A stretch of DNA of 19,070 nucleotides from Acanthamoeba castellanii str. Neff (lineage: Eukaryota; Discosea; Longamoebia; Acanthamoebidae), in NCBI RefSeq assembly GCF_000313135.1, contig NW_004457437.1:14047-33116 (forward strand), given 5' to 3'. Below, piece by piece: positions 9,501 through 18,065 of this stretch (position 1 is its first letter; every line of letters begins with the position of its first letter). The notes under the pieces are model-generated. The model was not told the origin of the DNA, searched no databases, and worked only from the letters and a program-made list of their open reading frames with translations. Position numbers and translations under genes: made by a program.

Positions 9501-10614
9501 ATAATGAATAATAATAAGGAATTGTAAATGAATAATGAATAATGGATAATGTCAGGCGATGCAAGTACTTCTCATCATGATGGAGGAGAGGGAAACAAGC
9601 GAACCTGCTTCATGAACTTGGCGAAGGTGGGGTTGTCTTGCTGGCACTTGACCAAGAGGTTGAGCGCGTACTTGGAATTGGAGATGTACTCGGCGTATCG
9701 CTTGGCCCCTTTCACCTGTCCCCACACAACGTAAGCCCAGGGACGCAGCACTCCGCTGTGGAGAAGGTGTGGGGTACGAGGATCTCGGCGATGTGGCCCA
9801 CGCCCTCGATGGAGGGGAACTGTGAATTGTAGAGTGATCGCAGCTGATCCAATGCATTGGTGTGCGCCTGGTTGATGCTGCAATTGTTGGAGAGCAGATG
9901 GTGTGAGACGCACACACGCACTACGATCAGTGACAACGGTCTCACCATGGTACCATGAACGGTGTGCGTGTGTGCGTGTGCGGTGGTGCGTGTGAATACC
10001 TCTCAACCCAGTTGAAAATGGTGTCCATGTCCTGGGGCCGCAGCATTGATCCATCAAGTCGCAGTGGATGGATGTAGTACTACTCAACAACAGCACGAAG
10101 GACATGCACACGAGCGATTAGAACGGCCATGCGGGTCCAGCAACAAACAAACAAGCAACAAGCCTCGCGGCATTTGATTATGACATCTCATAAGAGGGAG
10201 ATTGATGAGGGAATGAGAAGGAGGGGGGGCACCTTGATGGCGTGTTGTAGGGTGGAGGTGTACTGGGACTCGCTCGCGATCAAATCTCGTAGGCCTGCAT
10301 TACGGGCCACCATCGCCTGCCGAAACACTCGGCCTGTGCATTATAGTAGCTCAGCAATTGCAGATTTTGAAGTACAAGAGTGATTTAATTGGAAATCGAA
10401 ATGATTTCCAATTAAATATATTCTCTCTCTACACGATTTATAAGATTGGGCAGGGGCAAAGAACGAAGACGAAGAGATTAAGAAGGGAATGGAAGCAGCA
10501 AGTACCCATCTTGTGGTACTTCTGTCGTTGGAGGAAGCCCCTTATGCACGCCTGGCCCAAGACAAGCCTCTGCAGGATCTCCTCTCTTCTCTTCTGCCTA
10601 TCATCGTCGTTCAT
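6579..10614 (-). CDS. IQ-DH-PH-RhoGAP protein (RhoGEF/RhoGAP)
   Basis: Eighteen exons, listed 5' to 3' on the minus strand: 10614-10506, 10333-10233, 10079-10000, 9877-9778, 9715-9605, 9453-9346, 9230-8930, 8829-8716, 8563-8429, 8337-8159, 8084-7955, 7858-7757, 7594-7508, 7412-7352, 7245-7149, 7033-6935, 6859-6794, 6665-6579. They sum to 2067 nt, 688 residues plus TAG. An IQ motif at about 20-33 (GQACIRGFLQRQKY) suggests calmodulin or light-chain binding. A DH domain follows at about 38-250 (LIASESQYTSTL, AKRYAEYISNSKYALNLL, HPDHVALRNCLSAMKRAL), the exchange module for Rho-type GTPases. A split PH domain spans about 290-487 (RRKFVLEGAVQLNGQERYLF through VWLKEIKDLVHRL), interrupted by a Ser/Lys-rich insert. 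A RhoGAP domain covers about 490-660 (FGVPLLELL, LLKLYFRDLPEPL, LNRMNSATLALVFGPELIRP). The GAP keeps Lys572, Arg576 and Asn640, but the arginine-finger position reads DLFTQSA, with Thr532. It probably acts at the membrane-cytoskeleton interface. The start is the first ATG in the IQ exon; an in-frame GTG lies 27 nt upstream. Confidence 0.9.
6720..6776. repeat. CACACGA repeat in the last intron of the RhoGEF/GAP gene
   Basis: Tandem ACACACGACAC units lie in intron 17 (6666-6793). On the gene's own strand they read as TGTGTCG, the unit also seen in introns of the plus-strand genes. Confidence 0.85.
7076..7124. repeat. (GCGTGT)8 repeat in an intron
   Basis: About eight GCGTGT hexamers occur in intron 15 (7034-7148) of the minus-strand RhoGEF/GAP gene. 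On the sense strand they read ACACGC and are CA-rich, so strand polarity is not conserved between introns. Confidence 0.9.
7436..7477. repeat. Perfect 42-bp AT-rich palindrome
   Basis: Two 21-nt arms (7436-7456 and 7457-7477) are exact reverse complements with no loop, centred on GTTAAC. The element lies in the 7413-7507 intron of the RhoGEF/GAP gene, between the exons encoding the arginine-finger region and LLK. In RNA it could form a long hairpin near the 3' splice site. Confidence 0.95.
8830..8877. repeat. CACACGA repeat in the PH-domain intron
   Basis: Tandem ACACGACACAC units lie at the 3' end of the 8830-8929 intron (gene sense strand), adjacent to the acceptor. Confidence 0.85.
9472..9550. 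repeat. AT-rich AATAATG tandem repeat in a DH-domain intron
   Basis: Repeats of GAATAAT and AATACGAATAATG fill most of the 9454-9604 intron. This is the most AT-rich intron in the gene and differs from the GT-rich microsatellites elsewhere. Confidence 0.85.
10383..10417. repeat. Inverted repeat, 15-bp perfect arms
   Basis: Arms 10383-10397 and 10403-10417 (ATTTAATTGGAAATC and its exact complement) flank a 5-nt loop. The element is in intron 1 of the RhoGEF/GAP gene (10334-10505), upstream of the DH domain on the sense strand. Confidence 0.95.
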
Positions 10615-11100
10615 TCTCCAAAACTCGCACTCCGCGCCCACCCGCTCCTCCTTCCTTCACTGTCACACAAACACAAGTCCTGAACTCTCTGTCTGCTGGC
10701 TTTTTGTAGCTGGCTCGTCTTTGTATTTTGTTTCTCCACTCGACCAGAACAACCAACAAGGACAAGGGCAATTTCTGCTCACACCACCTCTCCTTTAGGG
10801 AGTAACCGACAATTCGAGCCTCTCTGGTCACAACAGCCTTGAAGTCCCTTCTTTTCCTTCGCCTTCTCTCTTTTACCTTACCTTTTTCTCTTTTCCGCCC
10901 CAACTCCGCGCTACATTTTTCTACGTTTTGGCGCCAAGATCTACGTAGAGGGGCGGGCAGTGACAACTCATCCCACAGCACCTCCCACCTTGGGTCCAAA
11001 GAGGCTTAGATTTCTTCTTCCTTCTCCTTTCCCAGAACGTGCATCAATCTTGCATCAATCAATCGAAAAAAGCAATTTAAAATCGATATACGCAAATAAG
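10615..11100. promoter_or_regulatory. Shared divergent promoter region, RhoGEF/GAP and MSH3
   Basis: This 486-bp interval separates the two divergent start codons (10614 minus, 11101 plus). It holds no supportable ORF. It contains pyrimidine-rich stretches (10840-10915), the E2F-like palindrome at 10926-10938, and an A-rich leader before the MSH3 ATG with a near-direct repeat of GCATCAATC (about 11041-11060). Bidirectional activity is inferred from the layout only. Confidence 0.6.
10926..10938. promoter_or_regulatory. E2F/DP-type site TTTTGGCGCCAAG
   Basis: The core TTGGCGCCAA (10928-10937) is a perfect 10-bp palindrome matching the classical E2F consensus TTTSGCGC on both strands. It lies about 165 bp before the MSH3 ATG. 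E2F control of DNA replication and mismatch-repair genes is established in animals and plants; use of this site in the amoeba is inference. Confidence 0.6.
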
Positions 11101-13037
11101 ATGAGCCAAGAAGCCAAGAAGCCGGCCCAGAGGCGCCTCAAGCTGCCACAAGGCTACGAGCCGCCCAACAAGCGCCGCCAGTCGCTGCTGACCGCCTTCG
11201 TCACCTCATCTCCCAAGCGCGAACAGGATGCAGCCGCCGCTGCCGACGATGAGACCGGCAGCAGCCAGTCAGCGGTGCTCGCCACCCCTCCCCGCCCCCC
11301 TCGCCGCTCGCCGCGCAGCCAGAAGGCCAAGGCCGTGCCGGCCGCGTCGCCTGCGGTCAGCACCAGGAAGCGGACCGCCGCCGCCGCAAAGAAGAAGACG
11401 ACGACGAGCTCTAAGAAGGCTGCAACCACAGCTCGCGGTGGCAAGAGGAAGAAGATGGAAGAAGAAGACGACGAAGAAGAAGAGGTGGAAGAAGTGGAAG
11501 ACGATGACGATGACGATGATGATGACGCGGAAGACGACTTTGTGCCGGACGAGGATGAAGAGGAGCCGCCGGAGGAAGCTGACGAAGACGGTGGCGACGA
11601 GGGTGATGGGGACGAGGACGAGCCCAAGGCAGGCAAGGGCAAGAAGAAGCGAACGGCGAACAACAAGGCCTCGGCCGCCAAGACAAAGAAGGCGCCGGCG
11701 GTGGCCACCAGGGCGGCCAAGCGGCGGAAGATCGCGGTCGCGTCTGATGGCGACGAGACCGGCGGCGGTGGCGAGATGGACATCGAAGAAGAAGCAAAGA
11801 AGAAGTCGAAGTCGACAACGCCGGCGGCGAAGACGAAGACACAGGCGAAGAAGGCGGCATCGTCCAGCGCCACCAGCGGGAAGAAGAGGGCGCGCGATGA
11901 AGACGAAGACGACGAAGCCGAAATGGAGGTGGAAGCGGAAGATGATGATGAAGAAGAGGCAAACGACGGCGCTGATCTGATGAGCATCGCCGGTGGTGCC
12001 GAGAAGCTGGCGTCGGGCGAACTGGTCTTCGCCTCCGACCCCAAGGTACTGCTGCTCATCTGAGAATATGATTTCAACTTTTATTAACAGCCAACCACAA
12101 TCAAACCACAAATGACCGACCAACCACAATCAATCAGGTGCACGCCCAGTTCGTGAAGAAGCTGAATGCGGTCGGCAGTGCGCTGCAGACCAGTCCCACC
12201 AAGTCGCCGTCCAAGTCGAGGGCAGCCGCTGCGGCGGGCAAGTCCGGCGGCGTCAAGTACACCCCGCTCGAGCAGCAGTTCGTGGCCGTCAAGGAGAAGA
12301 ATCCCGACGTGCTGCTCATCGTCGAGTGTGGCTACCGCTGCCGATTCTTCGGCGAGGACGCCGAGGTACCTCTATCAGCCTGATCCGCAACATTGTCAAC
12401 GTTGACGTAGACGGACGCTGATGATGATGATGATGATGGTGGTGATGACGATGGTGCTATACAGATTGCATCCAAGGTGCTGCACATCGCGTGCTTCCAG
12501 GCGCACAATTTCATGAACGCCAGCATCCCCACCAACCGGCTGCACATTCACACCAAGCACGTGCTCCCCGCATTCATTCCTCACATATCTTCCATTTATT
12601 GTTATTTATTTTCTAATTATGTATATTTATTTGAATTGTTTGGCCTGGTAGTCATTTTTAATATATTTATTTTTCTTTCTAGACGGCTCGTGGAGCAAGG
12701 CTACAAGGTGGGGTTGGTCAAGCAGACCGAAACGGCAGCGATCAAGGCGGCCGGCGCCACCAAGTCGGGACCGTTCGCCCGCGAGCTGAGTGCCATCTAC
12801 ACCAAGGCCACCTACATCCCCGAAGGTGCGTGGCCAAGCCAGAGCTTCTTTCTTTCTCTTTCGATTGATTGACATCTGATCGACTCACTGGCGCGGCTCA
12901 CCGCCCACTTGCCCACAGACGTCGAGACGATTGCCACCGTGGGCGGCACGGCCTCGAGTCCCAACTACCTCATGTGCCTGTACGAACAGCTCAACGAGGA
13001 CAACACCGACAGCGTTCACTTCAGCATTTTGGTACGT

Positions 13038-13069
<32 letters not shown>

Positions 13070-15190
13070 GGCATGCTGACTGAGTTGCTCGTGTTCGTTG
13101 ACACGCGCAGGCCATCCAACTGTCGACCGGCGACATTGTCTACGACGACTTTGACGACGATTTCGCGCGCGAGGCGCTGGAGACGCGTATCCTGCACCTG
13201 CAGCCGGCCGAGCTTATCCTCCAGCAGACGCTCACGCCCCAGACCACCCGTCTGCTCAACCGCCTGTGTCCCTCGGAGGCCACACTTGGTACGTTCACCA
13301 CTTCGTACGTCATGTGCGGTGCGTGCGTCGCGGGCGTGTGCGTGTGCACTGTGTCGTGTGCGTGTGGCGCAGCACTCACAGTAGGGTCGGGGCATGGGCA
13401 GGCATCAACAAAACGCTGGTGGAGAACCTGGAGGACTACCTCTGGGACTACGACAGCGCGATCGGTACCGCGATGGAGTTCTACGCCGTGTCGCCATCGA
13501 AGCGAGTACGAATATTTCTAATTATTAGCATTCATTTGTTTAATAGTGGTAATATAGGTAATGTAATAATAATAATAATAAGGATAATAATAACAATAAA
13601 TGGCTCCTGGGCTGAGACTTGTGTACGTGCGCGCAGCCCTCGCTCCACGGTGTCAAGTTCGGTTCGGGCGAGGCTCTGCCCAACGGCGTGGTCATTTGCC
13701 TCTCGATGATGATCGGGCGGCTGGAGAAGTGTCAGCTGGAGGACGTGCTGCGCCTCACCTCCAATTTCCGACACTTCACGCGCGCGTCGACGATGTCTGT
13801 CTCCGGCATCACGGCGACCAATCTCGAATTCTTCAACAACCAAGTGCGTCGCTCTCTTCATATCTTAACTTACCGCGCCTCACGACGACACGCACACCGC
13901 ACACCGCACACGCACACGCACACACCACGCATACCGCACACGCCACTGTGCTCACATTGGGTGCTCTTCTGTAGGACAACGGACATTACAAGGGCAGCCT
14001 CTATTGGCTGATGAACCACACCCAAACGGCATTCGGCGCTCGATTGCTGCGCAAGTGGCTCCAGCAGCCCCTGCTCGAGAAAAAGTACGGACTGCCACAG
14101 CCCCAGGAATTTAAGGTTGAAGGAATGCAACCGCTGCTGACGTGTCAAAACCTGCACCAGGTTCATCGACGAGCGTCTGGACGCTGTGGCGGAGCTCATG
14201 GAGACTTCAGCTCCGGCCATCAAGGTACCTTGATTCAATAATGAGCGTTTTTTTGTATGATTCTGATTGGTCGGCATTTGTGTCTGCGTAGTTGATGTTG
14301 GACGTCGTGAAGGCGCTGCCCGATCTGGAGCGCGGTCTTGTCCAGTGTCACTACAAGCGATGCTCACCGCAAGCCTTCCTGTCGCTCCTTCAGTCCTTCA
14401 AGAAGTGCATATCACCATTCATCGCACACACCACACACGCACACACCGCACACACGCACACACACCGCACACACGCACGCCCACACACACTGGAGTTGTT
14501 CATATTCTCTGCGTGCACACCTCAGGGTATCCAAATGCGCGCCACCGCGGGCGGCGCTCGAGCAGCAGGTCAAGTCAACGCTGCTGAGGTCGCTATTGCA
14601 CTACCCGGACATGTGCGACGACGTGGACTACTTCCTCAACGCCATGTCCACCAAGGCCGCGCAGACAGGCAAAAAGCGAAAGCTCTTCGTCGACTCGGAT
14701 CAGTTCCCCGAAGTCGCCAAGTACCACTCGGTACGCCTCACTTTTTTCATATTTGTTTTATTATTTAAAGAATATTATTTAAATAATTTTTGATAGAATA
14801 ATCAATTTCATGCGTACCTAACTAATCATTCTTTTCTTTTTTGTGGTCGTGTAGGAGATTGAGAACGTCAAGAAGAAGCTGCACGATCACTTGGCCGAAG
14901 TGCGAGACGAGCTCAACATGCCCAGTCTCGACTACGTGACCAGGAGCAACGCCAAGGTAAGAGAGCCTACATTCGCTAAACACCTTTATCACTGCAGTGC
15001 TTGCTCATCAAGCCTTTCTCACACGCACACGCACACAACCCGACTATCCAGTATTTGATCGAGCTGACCCTCGCGAAAGCCAAGTCGATCCCCAAGGACT
15101 GGGTGTTGGTCAACGGGTGCGTGCATGATTTTCTCCTCGTCTCACTCAATGAATTGTTTGCATTGACCTGACCGTGTGTTGCGGTTTTCG

Positions 15191-15248
<58 letters not shown>

Positions 15249-17131
15249 TGTTGACCAGTACTACGAAGTTGGGGCGGTACCAGACGCCCAAGATCGTAGG
15301 CCTCATGCAGAAGATGGCCCTCAACAAGGAGAAGCTCACCATCGCCGCCGAACAGGCCTGGGACGCCTTCCTTGGGTTCGTACCAAGCCTCAGTCACGCC
15401 CTTGTCACCGCCACTTGTGTGCACAGCCCACTCATCGTGTCGTTGGTCGTGTCGTTGGTCGTGTCGTTGGTCGTGTCGTTGGTTGGTCGTGTGCTGTAGA
15501 GAGTTCAAGGCTAAGTACGACGTGTTCCACGAGGTGATGCGAAAGCTGGGCGCCCTGGACTGTCTCGACTCGCTGGCCGCCCTGGCCAAGGGCAGGCCCG
15601 GCTACGTCCGACCGATCATCTGCGATGACGAGCACCGAAAGGTATCCGCCTACCGCCCGTATGTTGCTGAGAGGTCCCTGATTGCTCACAACCTGTCTGT
15701 GCGTGCGGTGTGTGCCGTGTGTGCGGTGTAGTTGGAGATTGTGGACGGGCGCCATCCGGTGGTGGAGGCCCTGATGACGGATCCGTTCGTGCCCAATGCT
15801 ATCTCCATGCGCAGCGACGCCCAACGTTGCATGGTCCTCACGGGACCCAACATGGGCGGCAAGACCTCCTACATCAAACAGGTACGACACGCACACGCAC
15901 ACGCACTCGCACACGCACACGAGCATGAGCACACGATACTACACGCGCAAGTTTCATGAATGCCACAACTTGATGTGTCGTCGTTCAGGTAGCGTTGATC
16001 GTGGCGATGGCACAGATCGGCTCGTTCGTACCCGCCGAGTCCGCCTGCTTGTCGCCCGTTGATGCCATCCACACCCGCATGGGCGCATCCGACAACCTCG
16101 AACGGTAACCTTTCTCATCCCCCGCTGTGCGTGCGGTGATGCGTGTGCCGGTGTGTGCGGTGTGTGCAGGTGCGTGCGTGTGCATGTGCGGTGTGTGCGT
16201 GCGGTGTGTGCAGTGTGTGCGTGTGCGGTGTGTGCGTGCGTGCGTGTGCGTGTGCGATATGTGGACAAGCCACGATTCGTGCTGCTGACTGTCGCGTTTT
16301 CGGCCGAAACAAGGGGCCAGAGTACGTTCTATGTGGAACTGCAGGAGACGTCGAGCATTCTCCAGAAGGCGACGGACCGCTCGCTCGTCATTCTGGACGA
16401 ACTGGGCCGCGGCACCTCCACCCACGACGGGTACCCTCTTTCTTCCCATGAACTGATCATCGACCTCGACCCCGACTCACGACAAGACACACGACACACG
16501 ACGACACGCCACCGCACACGACACGACCACAGAGTCGCGATTGCCTACGCCACGCTGGACCACACCATCCGGAGCATCAGGTGCTTCACCATATTCGTAA
16601 CCCACTACCCGCTACTCGCGCAGGTACGTTCCTTGGTGGACCCCTTTGATTCAATTCAAATTGAAAGAAAGCTCCCGACTGACTCGGCAATCGTGGTTGT
16701 GGTGGTGGTTGGGGGGGTGGGGTAGTTGGAGGAGGTGTACCCGAGCGTGGTGGGCAACTACCACATGGCCTTCATGGAGCACGAGAAGGAGCGAAAGGAG
16801 GACGACCCCAGCACCACGTACGAACCCATCACATCTTTCGCCCCCCCTCCCAATCAAGCTATTGGTAGTTTGTTGTTGGTGGTGGTGATGGTGGTGGTGT
16901 TCTTTGTTGTTGTTTGTTATTTGTTGTTTGTCGGCCTTTTGTTTGTTGATGGTGGTTTGTTCGTTGTTGGTTGCTGTGATCGAGCCGCATGTTCACTAAA
17001 AAGCGCTCTTGGTGTGTGGCGTGAATTGTGGGTTGTCGAATTTTAGGATCACCTTCCTGTACAAGCTCACTGAGGGCGCGGCCAAGAAGAGCTACGGCCT
17101 CAATGTCGCTCGACTCGCCGAGGCACGTCCT

Positions 17132-17171
<40 letters not shown>

Positions 17172-17574
17172 GCTCTCCTTACACACAACACCTGACCCCC
17201 GCCTTTGTGTGTCGTGCGTTGTGTGTCGTGCGTTGTGTGTCGTGCGTTGGCTGTAACAGTTGCCGAGCGAGGTAATCGCTGTGGCGTCGAAGAAGTCGCA
17301 TGAGCTTGAGGAGAGCGTGAAGCAGAAGGCCGAGCGGAGGAACAACACCGCCGTACAGAAGCTGAAGGACCTCTACCGCGCCCTCTCCGCCCTCAAGGCC
17401 ACCGAGGATGGTGGCGGTGATGGTCAGCAGCAGCAGCAGCAGGAGCCAGGTCATGAAGAAGGCATGAAGGAGGAAGTTGATGAAGCCACCATCATCAACA
17501 ACAGCAACAGCTGGCACACCAAGATGGCACAGATCAGCAGCCTGCTGGGGCTTTGTAAGTCCCAAGCCACGTAA
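11101..17574 (+). CDS. MSH3: DNA mismatch repair protein MSH3 (MutS homologue)
   Basis: Twenty-three exons: 11101-12045, 12138-12365, 12465-12556, 12683-12825, 12919-13031, 13111-13288, 13402-13505, 13637-13843, 13975-14084, 14161-14224, 14292-14404, 14526-14730, 14855-14956, 15052-15116, 15259-15375, 15500-15641, 15732-15881, 15989-16104, 16314-16430, 16533-16623, 16726-16817, 17047-17122, 17260-17574. Total 3885 nt, 1294 residues plus TAA. MSH3 pairs with MSH2 (MutS-beta) to bind insertion-deletion loops in the nucleus. Residues 27-34 (QSLLTAFV) form a PCNA-binding-like box. Residues 35-350 are a long Lys/Ala-rich and Asp/Glu-rich disordered tail. The mismatch-binding domain starts at KYTPLEQQ (355). 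[12 protein letters not shown] (380-391) is the MSH3 signature, not the MSH6 Phe-x-Glu type. Connector, lever and clamp follow ([17 protein letters not shown] near 690-706). The ATPase has Walker A GPNMGGKT (1014-1021), Walker [14 protein letters not shown] (Asp1093-Glu1094) and the His switch VTHYP. The C-terminal helix region contains a poly-Gln run. Two introns (12557-12682, 17123-17259) use GC donors. The N-terminal tail is unusually long, otherwise the gene looks intact. Confidence 0.93.
12419..12437 (+). repeat. (GAT)n trinucleotide repeat in MSH3 intron 2
   Basis: Six GAT/TGA units lie in the short 12366-12464 intron, followed by related GGTGATGACGATGG sequence before the ATACAG acceptor. 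Confidence 0.85.
13038..13070 (+). repeat. (GTC)n trinucleotide repeat in MSH3 intron 5
   Basis: About ten GTC/CGT units lie directly after the GTACGT donor at 13032. CNG-like expandable repeats are MutS-beta substrates in other eukaryotes; GTC (GAC on the other strand) is a related GC-rich triplet. Confidence 0.9.
13885..13945 (+). repeat. CGCACAC repeats in MSH3 intron 8
   Basis: CA-rich units (CACACCGCACACCGCACACG and relatives) lie between the GTGCGT donor at 13844 and the CTGTAG acceptor at 13974. Confidence 0.85.
14422..14492 (+). repeat. CA-rich repeats in MSH3 intron 11
   Basis: ACACCACACACGCACACACCGCAC-type units fill the centre of the 14405-14525 intron. Confidence 0.85.
15192..15251 (+). 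repeat. (TG)24 dinucleotide microsatellite in MSH3 intron 14
   Basis: An uninterrupted TG run of about 49 nt (15192-15240), then GGTGTGTGTG, lies just before the GACCAG acceptor at 15258. This is the longest pure dinucleotide repeat in the window, and alternating purine-pyrimidine DNA of this kind can adopt Z form. Confidence 0.95.
15432..15490 (+). repeat. (GTCGTGTCGTTG)4 tandem repeat in MSH3 intron 15
   Basis: Four units of a 12-mer TCGTGTCGTTGG end just before the CTGTAG acceptor at 15499. Confidence 0.9.
16128..16258 (+). repeat. TGCGTGTG-type repeats in MSH3 intron 18
   Basis: A long degenerate array of GTGCGTGTG, GTGTGTGCGG and GCGTGCGTG units fills the first two thirds of the 16105-16313 intron, among the longest introns in the gene. 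Confidence 0.85.
17141..17169 (+). repeat. (TC)14 microsatellite in MSH3 intron 22
   Basis: A pure TC run of 29 nt lies 18 nt after the GC donor at 17123. The same intron carries a 14-mer tandem repeat further on. Confidence 0.95.
17207..17248 (+). repeat. 14-bp tandem repeat, three copies, in MSH3 intron 22
   Basis: Three copies of TGTGTGTCGTGCGT lie head to tail before the TAACAG acceptor at 17259. The pyrimidine tract expected near the acceptor is replaced by this GT-rich array. Confidence 0.9.
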
Positions 17575-18065
17575 GCCATGTAGGACCTTTCTTAAATTAT
17601 TATCAACCCAAAAAGAGGAGCACTTGCCCAAAAAGGAGTTGTGGCCCAGGCACGTAAGGGGAGATGACACTGTGTTGACCATAGCCAGACCAGTGCTGGA
17701 ACCTTATCCAGGTGCTTGGGCTATGGTAGTGTTTCCGTTTTCTCGCTTTTCTTCCTTCAACCTGATACGAAGCTCACCAGCAGCAGCAAAAGCACCTGGT
17801 GGTCACTGTCCCCCGGTGCAATGGTCGCCACCACAGCCCTGTATGCTCTTCCTGGGAGAGAAAGAGGCACCATAGAGGGTGAAAATGAGATGCTATCTTT
17901 AGAAACTGGAGGTTTGACTTCAAGTCCCGCCCACACCTGCGGCTGGTCATAGAATTCGGTCCCAGACAACCAACAACACCAGAGAGCAACCACAGCACAA
18001 CGGAACTGAACCAGAAGAGATCGATTTATGATCCACGGACCAATCGTTCGATCTGCGCGCCGAAG
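17575..18065 (+). other. Spacer between MSH3 and the RFX gene
   Basis: No firm gene was found in this interval. It carries a 9-bp perfect inverted repeat (17678-17686 with 17719-17727, 32-nt loop). Two coding-like stretches also appear. One is at about 17755-17910 in frame 1 (for example TIEGENEMLSLETGG). The other is an open frame from 17889 that runs in phase into the RFX exon at 18066 (FRNWRFDFKSRP, then LRLVIEFG). These could be upstream RFX exons, or the MSH3 3' UTR plus promoter. The interval lacks the simple repeats that mark introns elsewhere. Confidence 0.45.

Noticed and set aside
11154..12077. Long serine-rich open frame on the minus strand opposite MSH3 exon 1
   Set aside because: It is the shadow of GAC/GAA/AAG-rich codons on the sense strand, and it has no domain or splice signals of its own.
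14085..14241. Continuation of the MSH3 exon through 14085-14160 as coding
   Set aside because: Reading through loses the expected [12 protein letters not shown] frame; a GTACGG donor and CACCAG acceptor restore it in phase.
15192..15251. Open frames made of Val-Cys repeats over the (TG)n run
   Set aside because: They are translations of a microsatellite in an intron bounded by a GTGCGT donor and a GACCAG acceptor.
11101..17574. MSH6 as identity of the MutS gene
   Set aside because: The N-terminal mismatch domain has the MSH3-type [12 protein letters not shown] and not the MSH6 Phe-x-Glu motif, and the C-terminal ATPase motifs follow MSH3 spacing.
17908..17935. T-loop-like string TTCAAGTCC
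   Set aside because: The flanking five bases on each side do not pair, and no A box or acceptor stem is present.
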